Positions 1-6,743 are shown, counted from the first letter of the stretch. The stretch is DNA of 8,734 nucleotides from an uncultured Olsenella sp. (GCA_947253595.1 CAMXZR010000071.1:1-8734); one strand, 5' to 3'. The notes: generated by a model not told the origin, from the sequence alone. Program-made: numbers and translations.

Positions 1-1079
1 AGCCCGTCATGACCCTCTCCATCGACGTCATCTACGCCTTCGTCATCTACTTCGGCTCGCGCGCCATCATCCAGAGCCAGGACGCCTCCATGAACGTGGG
101 CCAGCTCTCTGCCCTCATCACCTACGGCTTCTCGATGCTCATAAGCCTCATGATGTTCTCTATGGTCTTCGTGATGATCACCATGTCCGAAGAGAGCGCT
201 CGCCGCATCTGCGAGGTCCTGCTCGAGAGGAGCGACCTCACCAGCCCCGAGGGTGGCCTCACCGAGGTGCCCGACGGCTCCGTCGACTTCGACCACGTGG
301 ACTTCGAGTACTCGAGGAAGGCCGACCGCATGGCCCTCTCTGACATCAACCTGCACATCGCGAGCGGAGAGGTGATCGGCATCATCGGCGGAACGGGCTC
401 CTCCAAGTCCACGCTGATCCAGCTCATCAGTCGCCTCTACGACGCCACCAACGGAAGTGTGCGGGTTGGCGGCCACGACGTGCGCGAATACGACCTCGAC
501 ACCCTGCGCGACCAGGTGGCCGTAGTCCTGCAGCGCAACGTGCTCTTCTCCGGCACCATCAAGGACAACCTGCGCTGGGGCAACGCCGAGGCCACCGACG
601 AGGAGCTCGTCGAGGCCTGCAAGCTCGCCCAGGCTGACGAGTTCGTCCAGCTCATGCCCGACAAGTACGACACCTACATCGAGCAGAGCGGCACCAACGT
701 GTCCGGCGGCCAGAAGCAGAGACTCTGCATTGCTCGGGCCCTGCTCAAGAGGCCCAAGGTGCTGATCCTGGACGACTCCACCAGCGCCGTCGACACCAAG
801 ACCGACAAGCTCATCCGCGCGGGGTTCAAGAGCTTCATCCCCTCCACCACCAAGATCATCATCGCCCAGCGCACCTCCTCAGTCGAGGACGCCGACCGCA
901 TCGTGGTCCTGGACGGAGGCCGCATCTCGGCCGTGGGCACCCACGAGGAGCTACTGCGCACGAGCGCCATCTACCGTGAGACCTATACCAGCCAGAACAA
1001 GCAATCGCACGACCAGAAGATGGGCTCCCTCGCCTCGGACGGCCAGGCAGCAGGAAGTGAGGCGAGGTCCCATGAGTAA
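1..1079 (+). CDS. ABC exporter half-transporter, degenerate-site subunit (5' end missing)
   Basis: The reading frame is open to the left edge (first whole codon at 3), so the gene begins outside the window. The visible part is the C-terminal ~358 residues of a type IV ABC exporter subunit. Numbering from the ATG at 9, residues 1-57 are the last two membrane helices and ~92-325 the nucleotide-binding domain. Seen motifs are A-loop Tyr101, Walker A GGTGSSKS (127-134), Q-loop Gln175, signature VSGGQ (231-235), Walker B VLILDD (251-256) and D-loop STSAVD. Asp256 stands where the catalytic Glu should be, and Gln287 replaces the switch His. These are the hallmarks of the degenerate half of heterodimeric exporters (TM287/TM288, BmrC/BmrD, LmrC/LmrD). 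Walker A also has Ser for the Gly before the Lys. A charged ~25-residue tail follows the domain. The stop overlaps the partner gene by 8 bases, implying translational coupling. The substrate cannot be told; drugs, lipids or peptides are all possible. Confidence 0.95.
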   Translation, partial: PVMTLSIDVIYAFVIYFGSRAIIQSQDASMNVGQLSALITYGFSMLISLMMFSMVFVMITMSEESARRICEVLLERSDLTSPEGGLTEVPDGSVDFDHVDFEYSRKADRMALSDINLHIASGEVIGIIGGTGSSKSTLIQLISRLYDATNGSVRVGGHDVREYDLDTLRDQVAVVLQRNVLFSGTIKDNLRWGNAEATDEELVEACKLAQADEFVQLMPDKYDTYIEQSGTNVSGGQKQRLCIARALLKRPKVLILDDSTSAVDTKTDKLIRAGFKSFIPSTTKIIIAQRTSSVEDADRIVVLDGGRISAVGTHEELLRTSAIYRETYTSQNKQSHDQKMGSLASDGQAAGSEARSHE

Positions 1080-3057
1080 CAAGGACCCCAAGGATCTGCG
1101 CGGGCAGGGCGAAGCAGGCGAGAAGGCCGGGTCGGGCCAGCCCGCACAGCCCCAGGGCGGACGCGGGCACGGTCCCGCCAACCCCATGGGGGTGCTGGGC
1201 CGCACGCTGAGGCTCGTGTACGACTTCTATCCCATCCAGTCCGTCGCGATGGTCGTCTGCATCGTTGCCGCGGCGATCATCGCGTCCCTCCCCTCGATCT
1301 TCCTGCAGCAGGCGCTGCAGGTGGTGACCGAGCACTGGCGGGACGGCGACTGGGCCGGCGCATCCGTGCCCATCATGCAGATCGTGGCGTCGCTGATCGC
1401 CCTCTACCTCGCCGGCCTCGCCTTCGTCTCCGCACAGACCCAGCTGGCCGCCATCGTGACCCAGGGCACCCTCATGAAGGTCCGCAACACCATGTTCGAT
1501 CATATGGAGGACCTGCCCATCCGCTACTTCGACAGCACGCAGCACGGCGACATCATGAGCCACTATACCAACGACGTGGACGTGCTCAGGCAGCTGATCA
1601 GCCAGGCCCTGCCCAACATCCTCTCGACGCTGGTGGCCATGGCGTCGGTACTCGCCATCATGCTGTGGTACTCCGTTCCCATGTCGGCAGTCGTGCTGGC
1701 CATGGTCGCGCTCATGACCTATTTCGTGAAGGTCCTGGGCGGCAGGAGCGCTCACTTCTTCCTGGCCCAGCAGCGGTCCCTCGCCAAGGCCGAGGGGTTC
1801 GCCGAAGAGGCCATGGCGGGCGAGAAGGTCATCAAGGTCTTCACCCACGAGCGACAGATGGTGCGCGACTTCGACGTCGTCAACGACGAGCTCTTCGAGG
1901 CGTCGAAGAGCGCGAACATCTATGGCAACACGATGATGCCCATCCTCATGAACATCGGCAATCTCGCCTACGTGGTGGTCGCGCTCATGGGCGGCGTCTT
2001 CCTCGCGCTCCACGTCCCCAACCCCTCCGTCTCCGGACTCGCGCTTACCATCGACATCGTGGTTCCCTTCCTCAACCTCACCAAGCGCTTCGCCGGCTCC
2101 ATCGGCCAGGTGTCACAGCAGATCAACTTCGTGGTCATGGGCCTTGCCGGTGCCGAGCGCATCTTTGGCCTGCTCGACCGCGAGGCCGAGGCGGACGAGG
2201 GCTACGTGACCCTGGTCAACGTCGAGCGCAACGCGCGGGGCGAGCTCGTCGAATGCGACCGGCGCAGCGAGATGTGGGCCTGGAAGCACCCCCACGAGGA
2301 CGGCAGCGTGGACTACGACCCCCTGGCCGGCGACGTGCGCCTCTCGCACGTCGACTTCGGCTACACGCCGGACCACGCCGTCCTGCACGACGTGACGCTC
2401 TACGCCAAGCCCGGCCAGAAGGTCGCCTTCGTCGGGGCCACGGGAGCGGGCAAGACCACCATCACCAACCTGATCAACCGCTTCTACGACATAGCGGACG
2501 GAAAGATCCGCTATGACGGCATCAACATCAACAAGATTCGCAAGGGGGACCTCCGTCGCTCGCTGGGCATCGTCCTTCAGGACGTCAACCTCTTCACCGG
2601 CACCGTCATGGACAACATCCGCTACGGGCGTCTCGACGCCTCCGACGAGGAGTGCATCGGCGCCGCCAAGCTCGCCGGCGCGCACAGCTTCATCGAGCGC
2701 CTGCCCCAGGGCTACGACACCATGCTGACAGACAACGCCGCCTCACTCTCGCAGGGCCAGCGACAGCTCCTCTCCATCGCGCGCGCAGCGGTGGCCGACC
2801 CACCCGTCATGATTTTGGACGAGGCGACCTCCTCCATCGACACGCGCACCGAGCAAATCGTCCAGAAGGGCATGGACGCCCTGATGTACGGCCGCACCAC
2901 CTTCGTCATCGCCCACCGCCTCTCGACCGTGCGCAACTCGGACGTGATCATCGTCCTGGACCACGGCCACATCATCGAGCGCGGCACCCACGACGAGCTG
3001 ATTGCCCAGAAAGGCACCTACTTCCAGCTCTACACCGGAGCCTTCGAGCTCGAGTAG
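1072..3057 (+). CDS. ABC exporter half-transporter, catalytic subunit (partner of the preceding gene)
   Basis: Complete 661-residue membrane-ABC fusion. The ATG at 1072 is chosen because a GAGG at 1064-1067 lies 4 bases upstream and it overlaps the previous stop, as in coupled subunits; the frame is open further upstream but would overlap much more. Residues 1-40 are a Gly/Pro/Gln-rich, probably disordered cytoplasmic head. About 45-340 carry six membrane helices with the coupling-helix region. About 371-418 are a linker insertion containing MWAWKHPH. The ATPase domain is ~420-655. Seen motifs are Walker A GATGAGKT (455-462), Q-loop Gln503, Walker B VMILDE with catalytic Glu584, and switch His615. 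The signature is LSQGQ (559-563), not LSGGQ. The asymmetry fits the partner: this subunit supplies intact Walker and switch residues to the active site and a variant signature to the degenerate site. Likely a plasma-membrane heterodimeric exporter; substrate unknown. Confidence 0.96.
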   Translation: MSNKDPKDLRGQGEAGEKAGSGQPAQPQGGRGHGPANPMGVLGRTLRLVYDFYPIQSVAMVVCIVAAAIIASLPSIFLQQALQVVTEHWRDGDWAGASVPIMQIVASLIALYLAGLAFVSAQTQLAAIVTQGTLMKVRNTMFDHMEDLPIRYFDSTQHGDIMSHYTNDVDVLRQLISQALPNILSTLVAMASVLAIMLWYSVPMSAVVLAMVALMTYFVKVLGGRSAHFFLAQQRSLAKAEGFAEEAMAGEKVIKVFTHERQMVRDFDVVNDELFEASKSANIYGNTMMPILMNIGNLAYVVVALMGGVFLALHVPNPSVSGLALTIDIVVPFLNLTKRFAGSIGQVSQQINFVVMGLAGAERIFGLLDREAEADEGYVTLVNVERNARGELVECDRRSEMWAWKHPHEDGSVDYDPLAGDVRLSHVDFGYTPDHAVLHDVTLYAKPGQKVAFVGATGAGKTTITNLINRFYDIADGKIRYDGININKIRKGDLRRSLGIVLQDVNLFTGTVMDNIRYGRLDASDEECIGAAKLAGAHSFIERLPQGYDTMLTDNAASLSQGQRQLLSIARAAVADPPVMILDEATSSIDTRTEQIVQKGMDALMYGRTTFVIAHRLSTVRNSDVIIVLDHGHIIERGTHDELIAQKGTYFQLYTGAFELE

Positions 3058-3096
3058 CGTCACCTGCGTCGCGGCAGCCGCCTTACGGGCGGCCAT

Positions 3097-3137
3097 GGCG
3101 GGCCCGTACGGAAAGATCCGTGCGGGCCCGCCCCTTT
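3097..3137 (+). terminator. Intrinsic terminator after the ABC exporter genes
   Basis: A 16-base-pair stem pairs 3097-3112 with 3117-3132, with one G-U wobble and a 4-base loop (AAGA), and is followed by CCTTT. The T run is short, but the stem is very stable and lies 39 bases after the exporter stop. A smaller hairpin (GCCGCC 3077-3082 with GGCGGC 3088-3093) sits just before it. Confidence 0.75.
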
Positions 3138-3165
3138 GGCGCTTCCCCGCCGGGCGCGCTAACAT
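3136..3165 (+). promoter_or_regulatory. Candidate promoter of the cyclophilin gene
   Basis: TTGGCG at 3136-3141 (4/6 to TTGACA) and TAACAT at 3160-3165 (4/6 to TATAAT) are 18 bases apart. The start point would be near 3172, giving a ~26-base leader before the ATG at 3198. The -35 overlaps the last T bases of the upstream terminator. This was judged by eye. Confidence 0.4.
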
Positions 3166-3197
3166 GTTCGCCACAAGCTGAGCCAAGGGAGAGAAGC

Positions 3198-3929
3198 ATG
3201 CCATATCAGGACCAGACCAAGGGACGAGCCGCGAGGCCGCGGTCGATCGGGCGCCGGACATTTCTCTCGCTTGCCCTCTGCCTTGGCGGGACGATCGCGC
3301 TGTCCGGCTGCGGGAAGGCGGTGAAAGGGGGCGCGGGTACCAACGAGGTGAGCACGGACTCGGCTGGCACCGACACGGCCGGAGGCGGCGCGTCGGGCGC
3401 GCTCGCGAAGCCGCTGGACAACGGCTACGGAAGCGGCACCCACCACGCGACCATCGAGGTCGAGAGCTTCGGGACCATCGAGGTCGAGCTCAACGCTTCT
3501 GCGGCACCCATCACCGTCAGCAACTTCGCGGAGCTCGTGGGCTCGGGCTTCTACGACGGGCTGACCTTCCACCGCGTGATAAGCGGCTTCATGATTCAGG
3601 GAGGTGACCCCAGGGGCGACGGGAGCGGCGGCTCCGACCGTCGCATAAAGGGCGAGTTCAGCGCAAACGGCGTGGTCAACCCCATCAGACACAGGCGTGG
3701 CGTCATCAGCATGGCGCGCAGCAGCGACTACGACTCCGCCAGCTCGCAGTTCTTCATCATGCACGGGGACTCGAACTCGCTCGACGGGCAGTACGCCGCC
3801 TTCGGCAAGGTGACGGGTGGCATGGACGTGGTGGACGCCATCGCCCAGGGTACGCCCGTCCAGGACTCCAACGGCGGCGTCGCCGCAGCGGACCAGCCCC
3901 GGATCGCGCGCATCTCGATGGTCGACTAG
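3198..3929 (+). CDS. Secreted lipoprotein peptidyl-prolyl cis-trans isomerase (cyclophilin type)
   Basis: 243 residues; the ATG follows AGGGAGAG (3186-3193) at 4 bases. Residues 16-38 form a lipoprotein signal. GRRTFLS (18-24) resembles the twin-arginine motif, a hydrophobic stretch follows, and lipobox LSGC puts the lipidated Cys at 38. Residues 39-80 are a Gly/Ala/Thr/Ser-rich tether, and ~82-243 are a cyclophilin domain. It catalyses proline isomerisation to help exported proteins fold on the outer face of the membrane. Aligning from memory with human cyclophilin A, the catalytic Arg55, Phe60, Met61, Gln63 and Phe113 correspond to Arg126, Phe131, Met132, Gln134 and Phe186, all present. The cyclosporin-contact Trp121 is Ser194 and His126 is Tyr199, as in many bacterial forms with low drug affinity. 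It stands alone between a terminator and a long intergenic region, so it is probably monocistronic. Family assignment is secure; the Tat route is inferred from the RR motif. Confidence 0.95.
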   Translation: MPYQDQTKGRAARPRSIGRRTFLSLALCLGGTIALSGCGKAVKGGAGTNEVSTDSAGTDTAGGGASGALAKPLDNGYGSGTHHATIEVESFGTIEVELNASAAPITVSNFAELVGSGFYDGLTFHRVISGFMIQGGDPRGDGSGGSDRRIKGEFSANGVVNPIRHRRGVISMARSSDYDSASSQFFIMHGDSNSLDGQYAAFGKVTGGMDVVDAIAQGTPVQDSNGGVAAADQPRIARISMVD

Positions 3930-3994
3930 GTCGCCGGAGTTCGCTGCCCGGACAGGCGGGCGGTGTGCAGGCGGCGGACGGAAAATTAAATTAT

Positions 3995-4004
3995 TTGTAT
4001 GCGG
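3995..4004 (+). repeat. Upstream copy of the TTGTATGCGG repeat
   Basis: This 10-mer is identical to the reverse complement of 4094-4103 and matches 4081-4089 over nine bases. It lies in the AT-rich island between TTATT and TTTTTAG. It may be an additional half-site for whatever recognises the inverted repeat at 4079-4105. Confidence 0.55.
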
Positions 4005-4078
4005 TTTTTAGATTTGAACTTTGATTAATTCTTTCAGCTATTTACGTCTCCGCAGGTAGAGAATTTACGGCTTTTGGA

Positions 4079-4105
4079 AGTTGTATGCGAAATCCGCATA
4101 CAACT
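4079..4105. repeat. Perfect 11-bp inverted repeat (possible operator or hairpin)
   Basis: AGTTGTATGCG (4079-4089) and CGCATACAACT (4095-4105) are exact reverse complements separated by AAATC. Each arm contains the 9-mer that also occurs at 3995-4003. As DNA it could bind a dimeric regulator; as RNA it would form an 11-bp stem with a 5-base loop. No T run follows on either strand, so it is not a typical terminator. Its role is unknown. Confidence 0.8.
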
Positions 4106-4309
4106 CTTGGGGGACCCCAGGTCGCCGCACGAGAGCCCGCCTGACACCGCGCGAGCGCACGTCTATCGCCGACCGGACGCACATCCGCCGCGACACGGGC
4201 ACGCGCTACCTCCCGAGCTCGTGGCACCCCGCGCTGCCTAAACGCTCCAACGCCCCCAAACCCTCAAGCGCAGGTTCATGTTTTTTCTGCCGAGGGCTCG
4301 GCAAGGCCC

Positions 4310-4315
4310 TAACAT
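4310..4315 (+). promoter_or_regulatory. Weak candidate -10 element for the coiled-coil/DPBB gene
   Basis: TAACAT is the same hexamer proposed as the -10 of the cyclophilin gene. No good -35 lies 16-18 bases upstream, so the call is weak. It would give a leader of roughly 85 bases. Confidence 0.2.
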
Positions 4316-4397
4316 ATCGAAGACGCCCATTCGCCAACGAGGGTTAGGCAAGCTTTCTAGCTGCGGTTTCTCTGACTGCGGTATGCCGCCCTCGCCC

Positions 4398-4404
4398 GAG
4401 GAGG
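4398..4404 (+). promoter_or_regulatory. Ribosome binding site of the coiled-coil/DPBB gene
   Basis: GAGGAGG is close to a perfect anti-16S match but lies only 3 bases before the ATG at 4408. No alternative start nearby would retain the signal peptide, so the start is kept. Confidence 0.7.
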
Positions 4405-4407
4405 ACC

Positions 4408-5469
4408 ATGTTTGACCTAAACCCCATCAGTGGCAAGGTCGCCCGAGCAGCGGGGACGGCCGCCCTCGTCGGCCTCCTCTGCCTGGCGAGCCCACGCGTC
4501 GCCCTGGCGGAACAGAGCCTCGAGTCACTCGAGCTGGCCGCCATCCAGGCAGCCGACAGCTATCAGGCGGCAACGGAGAAGGTCGCACAGATCCAGGACC
4601 AGATCGAGGACAACGCCGCGCGCAAGGCCCAGCTCGAGGCCGAGCTGCCCGCCCAGCGCGAGCGCGCCGCCGCCGCGATCAAGGCGCACTACATCCTCCA
4701 ACAGGACCAGGCGAACCTGGTCTCCATGCTCCTCTCGGCGGAAGACTTCAACCAGTTCCTCTCGCAGGCCCAGTACCTCACCGCCATCACCACCAGCAAG
4801 CTCAACGAGATGGTCCAGCTCACCCAGATGGAGCGTAAACTGGACCAGACCAGCCAGGCCCTGGAGTCTGCCAAGGCCGCGGCCGACACTCAGGCGAGCG
4901 AGGCGCAGAGCGCCTACGAGCGGGCGGAGGCGACGAAGCAGGCCGCCGTGAGGGCGGCGACCGCCAACGCGGCGGCGCAGCAGGCGACCTACGAGCGCCA
5001 GGTCGCCGAGGGCACCCAGGACGGCTCGACCAATGCTGCCCTCGAGGCTGCCAAGGCGGCGCAGGGCGGCAACGAGTCCGGAAGCTCCAGCGGCGACGGC
5101 GGGCAGGGTTCCGGCGATGCGGCATCCTCGGGCAAGGCCGAAGACACAAAGTCGGCCGCGGGGCAGGACAAGCCCGCAAAGCCCAGCTACAACTACGTGG
5201 GCGCCTCCACCTACGGCGAGGGCGATGGCCTCATGTACAGCGCGACCGCCTCGGGGGACATCGTAACCCCCACCTCCATGGCGGTCGCCATGAAGAGCAT
5301 GCCCCTGGGCACCGTGGTCGAGATCACCTACGGCGGCAACACCGTGACCGCCGTGGTCAACGACCGCGGCCCCTTCATCGCCGGCCGAGAGATCGACCTC
5401 CAGCCTGCCGTCGCCCACGCCCTGGGCTTCGACGGCGTCGGCACGGTGGGCTACCGCGTGGTGGGATAA
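4408..5469 (+). CDS. Secreted coiled-coil protein with C-terminal RlpA-like double-psi beta-barrel
   Basis: 353 residues. Residues 1-34 form a signal peptide (hydrophobic core ~14-27, cleavage after ALA34). About 38-200 form a long Ala/Gln/Glu-rich coiled coil; its central part (AHYILQQ, then SMLLSAEDFNQFLSQ at 106-120) resembles the N-terminal coiled coil of PcsB/CwlO-type peptidoglycan hydrolases. About 203-260 are a Gly/Ser/Ala/Lys-rich flexible linker. About 264-353 are a double-psi beta-barrel of the RlpA family, with ASTYGEGDG (266-274), TASGD (280-284), MPLGT (298-302), NDRGPF (318-323) and GREIDL (326-331). RlpA cleaves glycan strands lacking stem peptides in some Gram-negatives. Here the acidic and Asp-Arg-Gly positions are kept, but Met295 stands where RlpA usually has His, so lytic activity is uncertain. 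By analogy with PcsB and CwlO the coiled coil might dock on FtsEX; that is inference. It is transcribed alone, from a long intergenic region to a strong terminator. Confidence 0.88.
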   Translation: MFDLNPISGKVARAAGTAALVGLLCLASPRVALAEQSLESLELAAIQAADSYQAATEKVAQIQDQIEDNAARKAQLEAELPAQRERAAAAIKAHYILQQDQANLVSMLLSAEDFNQFLSQAQYLTAITTSKLNEMVQLTQMERKLDQTSQALESAKAAADTQASEAQSAYERAEATKQAAVRAATANAAAQQATYERQVAEGTQDGSTNAALEAAKAAQGGNESGSSSGDGGQGSGDAASSGKAEDTKSAAGQDKPAKPSYNYVGASTYGEGDGLMYSATASGDIVTPTSMAVAMKSMPLGTVVEITYGGNTVTAVVNDRGPFIAGREIDLQPAVAHALGFDGVGTVGYRVVG

Positions 5470-5489
5470 GTCCAGACGGCACGCAGCAC

Positions 5490-5535
5490 AGGCGTCCCGT
5501 GGCTCTCAGCGGCCGCGGGACGCCTTTTTCTTCTC
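5490..5535 (+). terminator. Strong intrinsic terminator after the coiled-coil/DPBB gene
   Basis: AGGCGTCCCG (5490-5499) pairs perfectly with CGGGACGCCT (5516-5525). The stem extends inward through TGGC with GGCCG-side bases, including G-U pairs, and TTTTTCTTCTCTT follows. It lies 20 bases after the stop codon. The T tract is only on the + side, so it is a good stop for + strand transcripts and poor for the opposing gene. Confidence 0.9.
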
Positions 5536-5625
5536 TTGCGTGGAATCCGCGCACCAGCGTGGGAGCGGCGCGCGGACATTGCGGCGCATGGCTGGACCGG
5601 GCGGGGGAAAGGCCCCCGAGCCGCC

Positions 5626-6654
5626 CTACAACCGCTCCGCCATGTCGCGCACCAGACGCTCGCTCGCGTCCCACCCCAGGCAGGCATCGGTGATGGACTG
5701 GCCGAACACTCCCCCGCCCACGGGCTGGCTGCCGTCCACGAGGTAGGACTCCACCATGAAGCCGCGGAAGAGTCCCGCGATGTCCGTGCTGCGGCTCACG
5801 CTGTCCAGGACCTCGTCCACGATGCGCGACTGCTCGAGAGGCCGCTTGCCCGAGTTGTCGTGGTTGCAGTCGATGACCACGGCGGGGTTCTGGTACCTCT
5901 CCCCCGCGTACTCCTGCGCCAGGCGCTCGAGGTACTCATAGTGGTAGTTGGGATAGTTGATGCCGTCGAGTCCCTGGTAGCCGCGGAGCAGAGCATGGGC
6001 CAGGGGGTTGCCCGTGGTCTGGACCTCCCAGTTGCGGTAGATGAAGGTCTGCGGGGCCTGGGCGGCGTAGATGGAGTTGAGCATCACGTCGGTCGAGCCG
6101 CCCGTGGGGTTCTTCATGCCCACGGGGGCGGCAATGCCCCCGGCTACCAGACGGTGCTCCTGGTTCTCGACCGAGCGCGCGCCCACGGCAACGTAGCTCA
6201 GCAGGTCCACGAGGTACTGGTAGTTGTCGGGATACAGCATCTCGTCGGCGGTGAACATGCCGCACTCGCGCACGACGCGCAGGTGCATGCGGCGGATCGC
6301 GCGTATGCCCCCGAGGAGGTCCGAGCCTCCCTCGGGGTCGGGGTTGTGGAGCAGGCCCTTGTAGCCCGTCCCACGCGTGCGGGGCTTGTTGGTGTAGACC
6401 CGCGGGATCACCAGGACCTTGTCGCCGACCTCGTCAGCCAGGCGAGATAGGCGGGACATGTACTCGAGCACCGAGTCTTCGCGGTCGGCGGAGCAGGGCC
6501 CCATGATAAGGAGGTGCCGGTCGCTTCTGCCGCAGATGACATTGGCCACCTCTGCGTCGAATGCACGCTTGCGGGCGGCCTCCTCGGCGCTGAGGGGCAT
6601 CTCGTTGCGTATCTCCTTGGGGATGGGAAGGCGACGCTTGAAGCTCATGGGCAT
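5626..6654 (-). CDS. aroF: Class I 3-deoxy-D-arabino-heptulosonate 7-phosphate (DAHP) synthase
   Basis: 342 residues, near the ~350 of E. coli AroF/AroG/AroH. It condenses phosphoenolpyruvate with erythrose 4-phosphate in the cytosol, the first step toward chorismate and aromatic amino acids. Recognised family blocks are MGPCSAD (51-57), PRVYTNKPRT (84-93), GYKGLLHNPD (97-106), NQEHR (164-168), CNHDNSGK (263-270), MVESYLVDGSQ (300-310) and ITDACLGW (321-328). The four metal ligands of E. coli AroG (Cys61, His268, Glu302, Asp326) correspond to Cys54, His265, Glu302 and Asp323. The first ATG of MPMS (6654) is chosen because GGAGG lies 8 bases upstream; the second ATG (6648) would be 14 away. 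The frame is open upstream, but that translation is arginine-rich and unlike the family. It lies downstream of the GDPD gene on the same strand with a 178-base gap, so it probably has its own promoter. Which aromatic amino acid inhibits it cannot be told, and the aroF letter is nominal. Confidence 0.95.
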   Translation of the reverse strand: MPMSFKRRLPIPKEIRNEMPLSAEEAARKRAFDAEVANVICGRSDRHLLIMGPCSADREDSVLEYMSRLSRLADEVGDKVLVIPRVYTNKPRTRGTGYKGLLHNPDPEGGSDLLGGIRAIRRMHLRVVRECGMFTADEMLYPDNYQYLVDLLSYVAVGARSVENQEHRLVAGGIAAPVGMKNPTGGSTDVMLNSIYAAQAPQTFIYRNWEVQTTGNPLAHALLRGYQGLDGINYPNYHYEYLERLAQEYAGERYQNPAVVIDCNHDNSGKRPLEQSRIVDEVLDSVSRSTDIAGLFRGFMVESYLVDGSQPVGGGVFGQSITDACLGWDASERLVRDMAERL

Positions 6655-6662
6655 GTTGCAGA

Positions 6663-6667
6663 CCTCC
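6663..6667 (-). promoter_or_regulatory. Ribosome binding site fixing the DAHP synthase start
   Basis: On the minus strand this reads GGAGG within CGGAGGTCT, 8 bases before the ATG at 6654. This favours that start over the ATG two codons downstream and over longer upstream extensions. Confidence 0.7.
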
Positions 6668-6743
6668 GGACGCTCGTCTCGGCGCGGTGACCCGGCGCTC
6701 GTGGCCGAACCGCGGGCCCGTCGGCGTCGAGGCCGTAGGCCCT

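Larger units (their letters stand above)
3930..4407. other. 478-base intergenic region: AT-rich repeat island, then GC-rich leader
   Basis: No convincing gene lies here; short open frames on both strands lack ribosome sites and have arginine/proline-rich translations typical of shadows. From ~3979 to ~4105 the sequence is unusually AT-rich for this genome and holds three TTGTATGCG copies. From ~4106 it returns to high GC. Close to the next gene are a hairpin TGCCGAG/CTCGGCA (4288-4303), an imperfect direct repeat (4291-4306 against 4338-4353, 13 of 16 matching), an inverted pair CCTAAC (4308-4313)/GTTAGG (4343-4348), and CTGCGGT twice (4361-4367 and 4376-4382). The latter half could be a structured mRNA leader, but it matches no riboswitch class I recognise. 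I see no clear terminator for the cyclophilin gene. Confidence 0.7.

Noticed and set aside
859..2013. Long minus-strand open frame (384 codons) opposite the ABC genes
   Set aside because: The translation is rich in His/Asp/Gly/Arg with no domain. It lies opposite two clearly coding exporter genes and is explained by their GC-rich third positions.
3979..4105. CRISPR array or phage attachment site in the AT-rich island
   Set aside because: Three 9-base copies with unequal spacing and one inverted are not CRISPR repeats, and no integrase gene or duplicated tRNA end is present.
4281..4303. T6 next to a 7-bp hairpin as a possible terminator
   Set aside because: The T run precedes the hairpin on the + strand and reads as A6 after it on the minus strand, so neither orientation gives an intrinsic terminator.
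4081..4347. 88-codon plus-strand frame in the long intergenic region
   Set aside because: It starts inside the inverted repeat, has no Shine-Dalgarno site, and its translation is Arg/Pro/Ser-rich without hydrophobic periodicity or known motifs.
5536..6450. 304-codon plus-strand open frame opposite DAHP synthase
   Set aside because: Low-complexity Val/His/Ala translation antisense to a gene with all catalytic residues; no ribosome site.
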